NCBI RefSeq assembly: GCF_020866845.1
Contig: NZ_CP086594.1
Location: 1,736,001-1,800,000 of the forward strand
Source of the DNA: Sphingomonas radiodurans
GTDB taxonomy: Bacteria > Pseudomonadota > Alphaproteobacteria > Sphingomonadales > Sphingomonadaceae
Length of the DNA stretch: 64,000 nucleotides
Direction of reading: 5' to 3'
In this document: positions 52,253 to 61,350 of the stretch, piece by piece
Layout: each line of letters starts with the position of its first letter
How positions within the stretch are numbered: the stretch's first letter is position 1
Position numbers and translations under genes: made by a program
Notes under the pieces: model-generated
Seen by the model: only the letters and a program-made list of their open reading frames with translations
The model's database searches: none
What the model was told of the DNA's origin: nothing

Positions 52253-54454
52253 TTGGACGACCTCGAACGTTGGTGCGGCATCGAATGCACCGTCAGCCGT
52301 GTCGGCGACACGTACACCGATCAGCTTCGGCGAACCGGTCACCATGATCGTCTCGACGATCTCGATCGGCTGGCGGCGCTCGGCTTCACCGCGATCCGCT
52401 ACCCGCTGCTGTGGGAACGCGTGTCGCCGGACTCGCCCGATGTCGCCGACTGGGACTGGTGCGACACGCGGATGGCGCGGCTGCGCGATCTTGGGCTGCG
52501 TGTGATCGGCGGGCTGGTCCACCACGGCAGCGGGCCGCGCTACACCAACCTGCTCGACGACGGCTTCGCAACCGGCCTCGCGCGTCACGCTGCGGCTGCC
52601 GCCGAACGATATCCGTGGATCGAGGATTGGACCCCGGTCAACGAACCCGTCACGACCGCGCGCTTCTCCGCGCTCTACGGCCATTGGTATCCGCATGCGC
52701 GCGATGAGACCGCCTTCTGGCGCGCGTTGCTGAATCAGATCGACGCCACGCGGCTGTCGATGCGCGCGATCCGCGCCGTCACGCCGACCGCGCGGCTGAT
52801 CCAGACCGACGATCTCGGCCGCGCCTGGGCAACCGAGCCGCTGGCGCAGCGCGCGGCCTTCGACAATCAGCGCCGCTGGATCGGGTGGGATCTGCTGTGC
52901 GGCCGCGTGACCAGCGGGCACCCCCTGTGGCGCCGGCTCTGCGCGATCGGATTCGGTGACCGGCTGCGGACCATCGCCGACGATCCGTGCCCGCCGGACA
53001 TCATCGGGATCAACCATTATCCCACCAGCGATCGCTTCCTCGATCACCGCATCCAACGCTACGCCGGCGAGCCGTGCGCGCTGGATGCCGAACAGCCCTT
53101 CAGCGACGTGCCGGCCGTCCGTGCGCTCGATCCGGCTCCCGAGCCCTTCGCTGGTGCGCTGCGCGAAGCGTGGGAGCGTTATGGCTTGCCCGTGGCGCTC
53201 ACCGAAGTTCATCTCGGCTGCACGCGCGAAGAACAGATGCGCTGGACGCGCCAGGCCTGGAGCGCCGCAACGCAGGCGCGCGCTGCCGGGGTGGACGTGC
53301 GCGCCGTTACCGCCTGGTCGGTCTTTGGCTGCCAGGACTGGAACACACTGATCACGCGCCCCGGCGTGTACGAGTCGGGCCTCTTCGACGTCACTGGCGG
53401 CATCGTCCGCCCCACTGCGCTCGCTCGACAATGGCAGTCGATTGCTGAGGATGGCGCCGAAGCGGTGGTCGATCAGCCCGGTTGGTGGCAGCGACCCGAG
53501 CGGCTGATCTTCGCCCGCGCGCCGCGCGTCGCGGACGCGAGCGGCCACCGCGACCATCGCGTCGACCCGGCCAAGCCGCTGATGATCTGCGGCGCCAGCG
53601 GCACGCTGGGGCAGGCGCTGGCGCGTGCCTGCGCCGCGCGTGGCATCGCCTATCGCCTCACGACGCGCGCCGAGTGCGACCTCGGCGATCGCGCGTCGGT
53701 CGCCGCCGCGCTCGACCGGATCAAGCCCTGGGCAGTGATCAACGCCACCGGTTGGGTGCGCGTCGACGACGCCGAAGGCGAAGCCGATGCCTGCCGCGCC
53801 AGCAATGTCACCGCCGCGCTTCGCCTCGTCACCGAATGCGCGTCGCGCCGCATCCCGGTGGTCGCCCTCTCCAGCGACCTGGTGTTCGACGGCACGCTGG
53901 GCCGCGCGTATCTCGAGGATGATCTGCCGCACGCGCTGTGTGTCTACGGCCGTAGCAAGGTCGAGCTTGAAGCCGGCAGCCTCGCCTATGGCTATTGCCC
54001 GCTGGTGATTCGCACCGCATCGTTCTTCTCGCCGCACGATCCGCACAATTTCGCCCATGCCGTCGCGCAGGCCTTGAGCGCCGGCGAGACCTTCACCGCC
54101 GCCGACGATCAGGTGATGTCGCCAAGCTATGTGCCCGCGCTTGCCGCCGCGGTGCTCGATCTGTTGATCGACGGCGAACAGGGCATCCGCCATCTCGCCA
54201 ACGATACCAGCCTGTCATGGGCGGACTTCGCCCGGCTGATCGCGCGCGCGCTCGGCCATGACCCGGGTCGTATCATCGGCGTGCCGGGCGTGCAGCTCGG
54301 TTGGACGGCGCCGCGCCCGCGCTCGTGCGGGCTGCAGAGCCGCCACGTCGCCTCGCTCGGCCCGCTGACCGCCGCCATCGCCGACTTCGCCGCACACTGG
54401 CGCGCGATTCAAACCACGGCCGCCCAGCCCATCCGCGAACAGCAAGCCGCATGA
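52253..54454 (+). CDS. GH1-like glycosidase - dTDP-4-dehydrorhamnose reductase-like fusion
   Basis: A 733-residue protein starting at TTG 52253 (ACGGAGACCG ribosome binding site). Residues about 1-420 are a family 1-like glycoside hydrolase: acid/base in WTPVNEPV, nucleophile in VALTEVHLGC, HYP in GINHYPTS. Residues about 445-733 are RmlD: NAD loop ICGASGTLGQALA, active site VYGRSKVELE, SSDLVFDG. It probably reduces a keto-sugar for a surface glycan and cleaves a glycosidic bond. The 155-bp upstream gap is AT-rich and divergent from the fusion at 49734; no site was recognised there. Confidence 0.88.
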   Translation: MDDLERWCGIECTVSRVGDTYTDQLRRTGHHDRLDDLDRLAALGFTAIRYPLLWERVSPDSPDVADWDWCDTRMARLRDLGLRVIGGLVHHGSGPRYTNLLDDGFATGLARHAAAAAERYPWIEDWTPVNEPVTTARFSALYGHWYPHARDETAFWRALLNQIDATRLSMRAIRAVTPTARLIQTDDLGRAWATEPLAQRAAFDNQRRWIGWDLLCGRVTSGHPLWRRLCAIGFGDRLRTIADDPCPPDIIGINHYPTSDRFLDHRIQRYAGEPCALDAEQPFSDVPAVRALDPAPEPFAGALREAWERYGLPVALTEVHLGCTREEQMRWTRQAWSAATQARAAGVDVRAVTAWSVFGCQDWNTLITRPGVYESGLFDVTGGIVRPTALARQWQSIAEDGAEAVVDQPGWWQRPERLIFARAPRVADASGHRDHRVDPAKPLMICGASGTLGQALARACAARGIAYRLTTRAECDLGDRASVAAALDRIKPWAVINATGWVRVDDAEGEADACRASNVTAALRLVTECASRRIPVVALSSDLVFDGTLGRAYLEDDLPHALCVYGRSKVELEAGSLAYGYCPLVIRTASFFSPHDPHNFAHAVAQALSAGETFTAADDQVMSPSYVPALAAAVLDLLIDGEQGIRHLANDTSLSWADFARLIARALGHDPGRIIGVPGVQLGWTAPRPRSCGLQSRHVASLGPLTAAIADFAAHWRAIQTTAAQPIREQQAA

Positions 54455-54505
54455 CTACCGCGCCTATCCCTCATCATTGCCTCTCCCTCGATCGATCGTG
54501 AACCT

Positions 54506-55474
54506 ATGACCGAACTTCAGATCACCCCCGTCACCGACGCCGGCAACGAGGCGCAGCACGCCGCATTGCTCCGCCTCCTGACGCTGCTGCGAACCCGGGA
54601 ATACGATTTCCTCGCCCCGACGCCGGCTTCGCACGCGCGTATCCTCGCGCGGCCCGATCGCCAGGCCGGCACCACCGTCGCCGATCTGCTCGGCTGGAGC
54701 ATCCCCTGCGCGCCCGCCGAGATCCCGGCCGACATCATCGTCACACTCGACGCCGCCGGCCTGCTCGATCGGCGGCCCGACGGGATGGTCAAGGCTGGCG
54801 TGCGCGTATCCGCACTGTTCGGCTGCCTCTTCGCCCATTCGCCGTATCCGACGAGCGCGCAGGATTCGGTGTTCCTCGGCCCCGACAGCTACCGTTTCGC
54901 CGATTACATCTCGCGCACCATTGCCGGGCTGCCACAACCCGCGCGCATACTCGATTACGGCGCAGGGGCCGGGGTCGGCGGGATCGTCGCCGCCTCGCTC
55001 CACGGCAATGCGACACTGACCATCGCGGACATCAACCCCAAGGCACTCGCGCTCGCCGCCGTGAACGCGACCGCCGCTGGGATCGACCACCACACCGTCC
55101 AGGCCAGTTCGATCGCGGAGGTAGATGGCAGCTTCGACCTCATCGTCACCCACCCGCCGTTCATGATCGACCCCGGCCGCCGCGCCTATCGCGACGGCGG
55201 CGATCTGTACGGCGGCCGCCTCTCGCTCGATTGGACGCTCGCGGCGATCCAGAAGCTCGCGCCGGGCGGGCGCTTCGTGATGCACACCGGCGTCTCGATC
55301 GTTGGGGGGCGTGACGTGCTGCGCGACGCGCTGCGCGAAGCGATGCCCGCAATCGGCTTCAGCCACGATTATCGCCTGCTCGATCCCGACATCTACGGCG
55401 ACGAACTCGATACCCCCGCCTATTCCCAGGTCGATTGCCTCGCCGCGATCGGTCTGTGCGTGGTGCGTGAATAG
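54506..55474 (+). CDS. SAM-dependent methyltransferase
   Basis: A 322-residue protein. The first 110 residues resemble an N-terminal helper domain of N5-glutamine/RsmC-type enzymes. The Rossmann part has ILDYGAGAGVGGIVAA near 150 and THPPFMID as the PPF/Y motif, hinting at nucleophile N- or small-molecule methylation. Function in the glycan cluster is unknown, it may be unrelated. Convergent to the GH39-like gene (2 bp). Confidence 0.8.
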   Translation: MTELQITPVTDAGNEAQHAALLRLLTLLRTREYDFLAPTPASHARILARPDRQAGTTVADLLGWSIPCAPAEIPADIIVTLDAAGLLDRRPDGMVKAGVRVSALFGCLFAHSPYPTSAQDSVFLGPDSYRFADYISRTIAGLPQPARILDYGAGAGVGGIVAASLHGNATLTIADINPKALALAAVNATAAGIDHHTVQASSIAEVDGSFDLIVTHPPFMIDPGRRAYRDGGDLYGGRLSLDWTLAAIQKLAPGGRFVMHTGVSIVGGRDVLRDALREAMPAIGFSHDYRLLDPDIYGDELDTPAYSQVDCLAAIGLCVVRE

Positions 55475-55476
55475 AC

Positions 55477-56487
55477 TCAGGCGGCGCTGCGTTCGCCGGC
55501 CAGCCGCTCGTCGCGATCGAAGTGCAGCGTCGCGAACGGCGAGGCGTCGACGCGCGTATCCACCGTCACCGGGATCGACGCCGCCACCTTCTGCGGCTGC
55601 GCCGGCGCATAGCGATCGATCATCCAGGCGCAGAAATCGGCGAACCCCTGCGGGTCAGCGGCGGGGCTCGTGTGGTGCGGCGCCAGCCCGAGGTGCGCGG
55701 GCGTGAAGCAGAACGTCACCGTCACCTCGAAATCGCTCAGCGCCTCCATCTGCCGATCGAACCAGTCGATCGCGTTCGGCCGGAAGCTGTCCGCCCACGA
55801 CAGGCCGGTGCGGATATGCCGGGTGCCCAGCCGCTTCATCCACGCCACTGCCTCGTCGAGCCGTGGATCCTCATAGTGGAACCATTGCATCAGCCCGACA
55901 TCCGCTGCGTGCTTGGCATAGGCCTCGAGCGACGGCTTAGGCGTGCCATCTTCGCGGATCAGCCCGAGGTAGAAATGCCGGTAATACGATGATCCCTCCG
56001 CCTCGCGATGCCGCGTCTCGGCGCCCCAGCTCACCGGCAGGTCGAACAGCGAATACCAGAAGATCCGCGGCACGCGGTGCTTCAGCAGCGCCGCCGTCTC
56101 GTTGAGCCCGAACACCTGCACTTGTTCGGCCCCGAACGAGCTGACGCCCACTTCGGTCACCCACACCGGCTTGTCGGTCACCGCTTCGATCTCGGCGATC
56201 TTGTCGGGCCAGGCGGCGAGCGGCCACAGGTTCCAGTCGAGCGGAAAGCCATGCACCGCTACGGCGTCCACCACGTCGAGCGCGCCATAGCCTTCGAGCC
56301 GCCGCAGCCAGTGCGGATCGATCGGAGACATCCCGCCGAGCACGCGAGTCACCGCCGGGTTGACCGCGTGGATCGCACGTCCCGCGCGGATCACATGCTC
56401 GGCAAAGCGCGACCAATCGGGGTCGAGCGCCGGGTCCCAATGCGATTTGTTGTTGGGCTCGTTCCAGATCATCGCGGCTTCGATCAT
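55477..56487 (-). CDS. GH39/beta-xylosidase-like glycosidase
   Basis: A 336-residue TIM barrel, ATG 56487 overlapping the methyltransferase stop (ATGA); an apparent longer frame upstream is the other gene in a different phase. Acid/base Glu is in MIWNEPNNKSHWD at the very start and the nucleophile in VWVTEVGVSS. There is no signal peptide, so it may act on lipid-linked or cytosolic glycan intermediates. Confidence 0.82.
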   Translation of the reverse strand: MIEAAMIWNEPNNKSHWDPALDPDWSRFAEHVIRAGRAIHAVNPAVTRVLGGMSPIDPHWLRRLEGYGALDVVDAVAVHGFPLDWNLWPLAAWPDKIAEIEAVTDKPVWVTEVGVSSFGAEQVQVFGLNETAALLKHRVPRIFWYSLFDLPVSWGAETRHREAEGSSYYRHFYLGLIREDGTPKPSLEAYAKHAADVGLMQWFHYEDPRLDEAVAWMKRLGTRHIRTGLSWADSFRPNAIDWFDRQMEALSDFEVTVTFCFTPAHLGLAPHHTSPAADPQGFADFCAWMIDRYAPAQPQKVAASIPVTVDTRVDASPFATLHFDRDERLAGERSAA

Positions 56488-57272
56488 GCGTCGCTCCCCT
56501 TTGCTGCGCGCGCCGGATAAACCGCCGGCGCCCCCCAATCGCCGTACGGCACCGGCGCTACGCGGCAGAGATACACTTCGTCCTCCGGCCGCGCCTCGAT
56601 CGTGAAGCCTGCCGCGCGCAGCATCGCTTCGGATCCCGCCCGGTTCGGCGCCCACCAATTGGTCCAGTCGTCGGCATAGCGCCGCTCGATGAAATGCATC
56701 TTGGGATATGCCGGCTCGTCGAAGATCGGCGACGGCTCGAACGTGCCCGCCATGTGGAACGGGTGGTTCTCGGGCACGTCGATCGTGTCGTTCGATCCGC
56801 GCTGCATCGTCTGGAACAGCAGCATGTCGCGCGTCACATGCTCGCGGATCAGGTCGAGCGCGAGCAACGGGTGCCGCAGATGATAGAAAACCCCCATAAA
56901 GATCACGAGGTCGAACCGCTCGCCCAGCGCGGCGACATCGTACACCGAGAGGTTGCGGAACTCGATTTCGCCATACCCCAGCGCGTCGGCCACCAGCCGC
57001 GCTTGCGCCAGATAGCGATCGTCGCTGTCGATCCCGACCACCCGCGTAGCGCCCCGCCGCGCCATCTCGACCGAATAGAAACCGGCGTTGCAGCCGATAT
57101 CGAGCACGCTCTTGCCGCTGAGATCGGTCGGCAGCGCGGCGGCGAACCGCTCGAACTTGAACCGCGGATAATCGCCCAGGAAGTGATCGGGCGCGGTGAC
57201 CACGCCGTCCCCCAGATCGATATTGTGGAACCACGGCGCGAGCGCCTCCACCCGGGCACGCAACCCGCTCAT
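56484..57272 (-). CDS. Class I methyltransferase (TIGR04290-like)
   Basis: A 262-residue enzyme from ATG 57272. SAM loop LDIGCNAGFYSVEMAR near residue 55, then RVVGIDSDDRYLAQA, IFMGVFYHLRHPL and ENHPFHMAGTFEPS. I recall this subfamily in exopolysaccharide-type clusters with glycosidases and glycosyltransferases. It likely methylates a sugar. Coupled on both sides: it overlaps the phosphatase gene by 4 bp and the glycosidase by 4. Confidence 0.85.
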   Translation of the reverse strand: MSGLRARVEALAPWFHNIDLGDGVVTAPDHFLGDYPRFKFERFAAALPTDLSGKSVLDIGCNAGFYSVEMARRGATRVVGIDSDDRYLAQARLVADALGYGEIEFRNLSVYDVAALGERFDLVIFMGVFYHLRHPLLALDLIREHVTRDMLLFQTMQRGSNDTIDVPENHPFHMAGTFEPSPIFDEPAYPKMHFIERRYADDWTNWWAPNRAGSEAMLRAAGFTIEARPEDEVYLCRVAPVPYGDWGAPAVYPARAAKGSDA

Positions 57273-57865
57273 CGCGGCCGCTCGTTGAGCGACACGACGC
57301 GCGCGCCACCCGAATAGACCGCCAGTTCGGTCAGCGACGCCGGATCGACGTCGAACGCCAGCAACCGGTCCGCGTCCAGTCCGAGGTAATGCGCCACGAC
57401 GCCGCGGATGATGTCGCAATGGCTCACGCACAGCACCGGCGCCGCCCCTGCGACCGCCTCGATGTGCCGCACCGCACGCTTGGTGGCGGCATGCATCGTC
57501 TCGCCACCCGGCGTCGCGGCACTTGCGCGCGCCATGTTCCAACGCGCCCAGTCGGGATCGCCATCCAGATCGTCAAACGATCGCCCCTGCCATTCGCCGA
57601 AGTCGATCTCGTCGAGCCCGTCCGCCGTCTCGACCGTCACGCCACGCGGTTCGGCAACGATCGCCGCCGTATCCTGCGCGCGCCGACGCGGACTGCTGTA
57701 GATCGCGGCCAGCGGCACGTCGACCAGCCGACGCGCCAGTCGCATCGCCTCGGCGCGGCCGGCGGGGTTGATCGGGATCGCCGATCGACCGCTCAGCACC
57801 TTGCCCACTTCATCATGGCTGGCGTGCCGCGCGAGGAGGATTGTCGCGCCGCTCAACGCACACAC
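57269..57865 (-). CDS. Histidine phosphatase family protein
   Basis: About 198 residues; start at GTG 57865 or TTG 57856, since the part further upstream is AT-rich non-coding. RHG-like motif LLARHASHDEVGKVLSG (catalytic His), second His in CVSHCDIIRGVV. Likely acts on a sugar phosphate. First gene of the leftward unit with the methyltransferase and glycosidase. The start is uncertain. Confidence 0.82.
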   Translation of the reverse strand: MCALSGATILLARHASHDEVGKVLSGRSAIPINPAGRAEAMRLARRLVDVPLAAIYSSPRRRAQDTAAIVAEPRGVTVETADGLDEIDFGEWQGRSFDDLDGDPDWARWNMARASAATPGGETMHAATKRAVRHIEAVAGAAPVLCVSHCDIIRGVVAHYLGLDADRLLAFDVDPASLTELAVYSGGARVVSLNERPR

Positions 57866-58085
57866 ATCGGAAGGATCAACATAGAAGCTTGAACTGGCCA
57901 AGAGCATCCATGTTCCAAACAAGTAAGTACAACCCAAGTTGTAGATCCAGATCAATCAAATCGATCAGTGCGATCTGCTGGAACTTAGAAGATGAAGAAG
58001 ATGTTCTTGGTGGAAGAAGCTTGGTCTGGGTGAATTTTCCGTTCGCTGTCAAGTGAACCGGTCGCTCGACCGTGCGGGAGGGACA
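57866..58085. promoter_or_regulatory. AT-rich divergent control region of the glycan cluster
   Basis: 220 bp between divergent transcripts, with AT content far above neighbours. Inverted repeats: TACAAC-CCAA-GTTGTA (57928-57943), and CAGATC (57948-57953) with GATCTG (57972-57977). AAGCTTG occurs near both ends (57886, 58016). A good ribosome site GGGAGGGACA precedes the epimerase. No named binding motif. Confidence 0.5.
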
Positions 58086-59198
58086 ATGGAACGGATATTG
58101 ATCACCGGCGGCGCCGGCTTCATCGGGCGTTTTGTCGCTGACGAGTTGCTGGCGCGCGGCAACGAGGTCCGCGTGCTCGATGCCATGATCGAACAGGTCC
58201 ATGGCGAGACGGACGGCGCGCAGCTGCTGAACCCCGAAGCCGAGCTGATCCGCGCCGACGTGCGCGACAAGGCGGCCGTGTCGCGCGCGCTCGACGGCGT
58301 CGACAGCGTCATTCATCTCGCCGCCGAAGTCGGCGTCGGCCAGTCGATGTACGAGGTCGAACGCTACACCTCCACGAACGACGTCGGCACCGCGGTGCTG
58401 TTCGAGGCGCTGATCGACAAGCCCGTGCGCCGCGTCGTCACCGCCTCGTCGATGAGCATCTACGGCGAAGGCCTGTACCGCGACGCCGACGGCGCAACGG
58501 TCGAGGATGCCGCGCGCAAGGGCCTGCGTGACGGGCTCGCCAATTGGGAACCGGTCGATGCGCAAGGCCGCCCGTTGACGCCAATGGCGACCCCCGAATG
58601 GAAGCGCCCCAGCCTCAGCTCGATCTACGCACTCAACAAGTACGTGCAGGAACGCACCACGCACATCATGGCCGCGCCTTACGGGATGGAGGGCGTGTGC
58701 CTCCGCCTGTTCAACGTCTACGGCCCGGGTCAGGCGCTCTCCAACCCCTACACCGGCGTGCTCGCGATCTTCGCTTCGCGGCTGCTCAACGGCCAGCAGC
58801 CGATGATTTTCGAGGATGGCGAGCAGCGCCGCGATTTCGTCCACGTCACCGATGTCGCGCGCGCCTTCGCCGATGCGCTCGTGCTGCCGCAGGCGGCCGG
58901 CGGCACGTTCAACATCGGCTCGGGCAAGGATCGCTCGGTTACCGAGGTCGCGACCGAGCTCGCCCGCGCGATGGGCAAGAACGACATCGCGCCGCAGATC
59001 GTCGGCAAGGCGCGCGTGGGCGATATCCGCCACTGTTTCTGCGACACGTCGTTCGCTGCCGAGAAGCTCGGCTTCACCGCGCGGCAGGATTTCCAGTCGG
59101 GCCTCGCCGAGCTTGCCGAATGGGTCGCGCAGCAGACCGCGCAGGATCGCGTCGAACAGATGCGCGCCGAACTCGAAACGCGCGGTCTCGTCGCATGA
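58086..59198 (+). CDS. NAD-dependent nucleotide-sugar epimerase
   Basis: A 370-residue SDR from ATG 58086 (GGGAGGG). NAD motif ILITGGAGFIGRFVAD at residue 4, catalytic Ser-Tyr-Lys: TASSMSIYG and SIYALNKYVQE (YxxxK). UDP-glucose/UDP-GlcNAc epimerase-like. First gene of the rightward operon; overlaps the next gene by 4 bp. Confidence 0.9.
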   Translation: MERILITGGAGFIGRFVADELLARGNEVRVLDAMIEQVHGETDGAQLLNPEAELIRADVRDKAAVSRALDGVDSVIHLAAEVGVGQSMYEVERYTSTNDVGTAVLFEALIDKPVRRVVTASSMSIYGEGLYRDADGATVEDAARKGLRDGLANWEPVDAQGRPLTPMATPEWKRPSLSSIYALNKYVQERTTHIMAAPYGMEGVCLRLFNVYGPGQALSNPYTGVLAIFASRLLNGQQPMIFEDGEQRRDFVHVTDVARAFADALVLPQAAGGTFNIGSGKDRSVTEVATELARAMGKNDIAPQIVGKARVGDIRHCFCDTSFAAEKLGFTARQDFQSGLAELAEWVAQQTAQDRVEQMRAELETRGLVA

Positions 59199-60259
59199 GC
59201 GAGGCGTCGGACACGCGCCCTGTTCTCATCACCGGCGGCGCCGGGTTCATCGGCTCGAACCTCGCCGATCGGCTCGCGTCCGACGGCCATCACGTCATCG
59301 TCTACGACGCACTGTCGCGCGCCGGCGTGCAGACCAACCTCGATTGGCTGGTCCAGCGCCACGGCGATCGCATCACGCCGATCGTTGCCGACATCCGCGA
59401 TGAACCGCGGCTCGCCGACGTCGCGGTGCAGGCGAAGGTGGTGTTCCACCTCGCCGCGCAAGTCGCCGTCACCACCAGCCTCGTCGATCCGCGCGAGGAT
59501 TTTGCGATCAACATCGCCAGCACGCTCGGCCTGCTCGAAGCGCTGCGCACCCGAGCGCCAACGACTCCGCTGATCTTCGCCTCGACCAACAAGGTCTATG
59601 GCGACCTGTCAGATCTCGATTTCGCGCTCGAGGACGACGCCTACCGCCCGGTCGACGCCGCGATCCGCGCGCACGGCATCGGCGAGGCGCGCCCGCTCGA
59701 TTTCCACACGCCTTATGGCTGCTCGAAGGGCGCCGCGGATCAATATGTGCTCGATTACGCGCGCAGCTTCGGCCTGCGCGCGGCGGTGCTGCGGATGAGC
59801 TGCATCTACGGTCAGCGCCAGATGGGTACCGAGGATCAGGGCTGGGTCGCCCATTTCCTGATCCGCGCGCTCGAAGGCAGACCGATCACGCTCTACGGCG
59901 ATGGACATCAGGTGCGCGACATCCTCGACGTGTCCGATGCCGTCGGCGCGTACGTTGCCGCCTGGCGCAACATCGATGCGGTTGCCGGGCGTGCGTTCAA
60001 TCTCGGCGGCGGCCCCGCCAATGCCGTTAGTCTACGCGCGTTGCTCGCCTATATCGGAACGCTGATCGGGCGCGATGTAGACATAAGCTACGCCGATTGG
60101 CGCGCGGGAGATCAGCGCTATTTCGTCGCCGACACGCGCGCGGCCGAACACGCGCTCGGGCTCGGCGAGAAGGTCGATTGGCACAGCGGCGTTGCGGCGC
60201 TCGCGCGCTGGCTGGCGGCAGCGCGCGGCATCAACGCGCCGATCGCGGTCGCGGCATGA
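59195..60259 (+). CDS. NAD-dependent epimerase, CDP-paratose 2-epimerase-like
   Basis: A 354-residue extended SDR. NAD loop VLITGGAGFIGSNLAD, FASTNKVYGDL, YGCSKGAADQYVLDYAR (YxxxK) and SCIYGQRQMGTEDQGWV closely recall CDP-paratose/tyvelose epimerases. It would invert a sugar for the surface glycan. Coupled to both neighbours by 4-base overlaps. Confidence 0.88.
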   Translation: MSEASDTRPVLITGGAGFIGSNLADRLASDGHHVIVYDALSRAGVQTNLDWLVQRHGDRITPIVADIRDEPRLADVAVQAKVVFHLAAQVAVTTSLVDPREDFAINIASTLGLLEALRTRAPTTPLIFASTNKVYGDLSDLDFALEDDAYRPVDAAIRAHGIGEARPLDFHTPYGCSKGAADQYVLDYARSFGLRAAVLRMSCIYGQRQMGTEDQGWVAHFLIRALEGRPITLYGDGHQVRDILDVSDAVGAYVAAWRNIDAVAGRAFNLGGGPANAVSLRALLAYIGTLIGRDVDISYADWRAGDQRYFVADTRAAEHALGLGEKVDWHSGVAALARWLAAARGINAPIAVAA

Positions 60260-61350
60260 TGCGACGGTTGTTCCTCACCGCGGACAGCGTCGGCGGCGTC
60301 TGGCAATATGCCGTCGAGCTCGCCCGTGCGCTTCACCCGCGCGGCTACCACGTCACGATCGCAACGCTCGGCCCGCCGCCGTCCGATGCACAGCGCCGCA
60401 CGCTCGGTCCCGACATCACGTTGATCGATACGGGCCTGCCGCTCGACTGGACCGCGCCCGACGCCGCGACGCTCCTCGCCGCCGGCACCGAGATCGCGCG
60501 CCTTGCCGAGCAGCATCGCGCCGACATCGTCCAACTCAACCAGCCCGCGCTCGCCGCCGAAGCGGTCTTCGCGATGCCCGTCGTCGCCGCCGGCCATAGC
60601 TGCGTCGGCACGTGGTGGCGGGCGATGCGCGGCGACGCGCCCGAGCCTTCCGACATCGCCTGGCAGGCCGATCTGATGCAGCGCGGGCTCGACCGCGCCG
60701 ACGCGATCGTCGCGCCGAGCCGCGCCTTCGCCGCCGCGCTCCAGTCGCGCTACGCGCTGCCGCGCCTGCCGCACGCCGTCTACAACGGCCGCGCGCCATC
60801 CGCCTCCGCCAGCCGCACACCCGAACATGTCGCCTTCACCGCCGGGCGCTTGTGGGACGAGGGCAAGAACCTCGCCACGCTCGATCGCGTCGCCGCGCGG
60901 CTGAACGTGCCCTTCCACGCCGCCGGCGCAACCGCCAACGCCAAGGGTGAGTCGGTCGTGCTGCAGCAGCTCGAACTGCTCGGCCAGCTCGACGATGCCG
61001 CGATCGCCGATCAGCTGGCAGCCCGTCCGATCTTCGTATCCGCCGCTTGCTACGAACCCTTCGGCCTCGCCGTGCTGGAGGCAGCACTCGCCGGTTGCCC
61101 TTTGATCCTCGCCGACATCCCCACGTTTCGCGAATTGTGGGAAGGCGCCGCCGTGTTCGTTGATCCACGCGACGACGCCGGCTTCGCCGCTGCGATCGAG
61201 CAACTGATCGCCGACCCGCCAGTGCGGCTCGCCCGCGGCGATCTCGCCCGCCGCCGCGCCGCGCACTTCACCCCCGATCGCTTGGCAACCGCGATGGACG
61301 CGCTGTTCGGTGACCTCCTGATGGCCACCAGGCGCCAGGTCGCGGCATGA
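60256..61350 (+). CDS. Glycosyltransferase family 4
   Basis: A 364-residue GT-B enzyme. N-terminal loop TADSVGGVWQYAVELARAL near residue 8; donor loop YEPFGLAVLEAALAGCPLILAD has the EX7E-like E-F-G-L-A-V-L-E. It adds a hexose to the glycan. MMRRLF start at 60256, overlapping the epimerase by 4. Confidence 0.9.
   Translation: MMRRLFLTADSVGGVWQYAVELARALHPRGYHVTIATLGPPPSDAQRRTLGPDITLIDTGLPLDWTAPDAATLLAAGTEIARLAEQHRADIVQLNQPALAAEAVFAMPVVAAGHSCVGTWWRAMRGDAPEPSDIAWQADLMQRGLDRADAIVAPSRAFAAALQSRYALPRLPHAVYNGRAPSASASRTPEHVAFTAGRLWDEGKNLATLDRVAARLNVPFHAAGATANAKGESVVLQQLELLGQLDDAAIADQLAARPIFVSAACYEPFGLAVLEAALAGCPLILADIPTFRELWEGAAVFVDPRDDAGFAAAIEQLIADPPVRLARGDLARRRAAHFTPDRLATAMDALFGDLLMATRRQVAA

Noticed and set aside
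52226..54193. Minus-strand open frame of about 650 codons
   Set aside because: Mirror of the GH1-reductase fusion; no motif, composition typical of antisense shadows.
55477..57309. Single 610-residue protein extending the GH39-like glycosidase upstream
   Set aside because: The extra part runs through the methyltransferase in another phase; the ATGA junction at 56484-56487 marks the real start.
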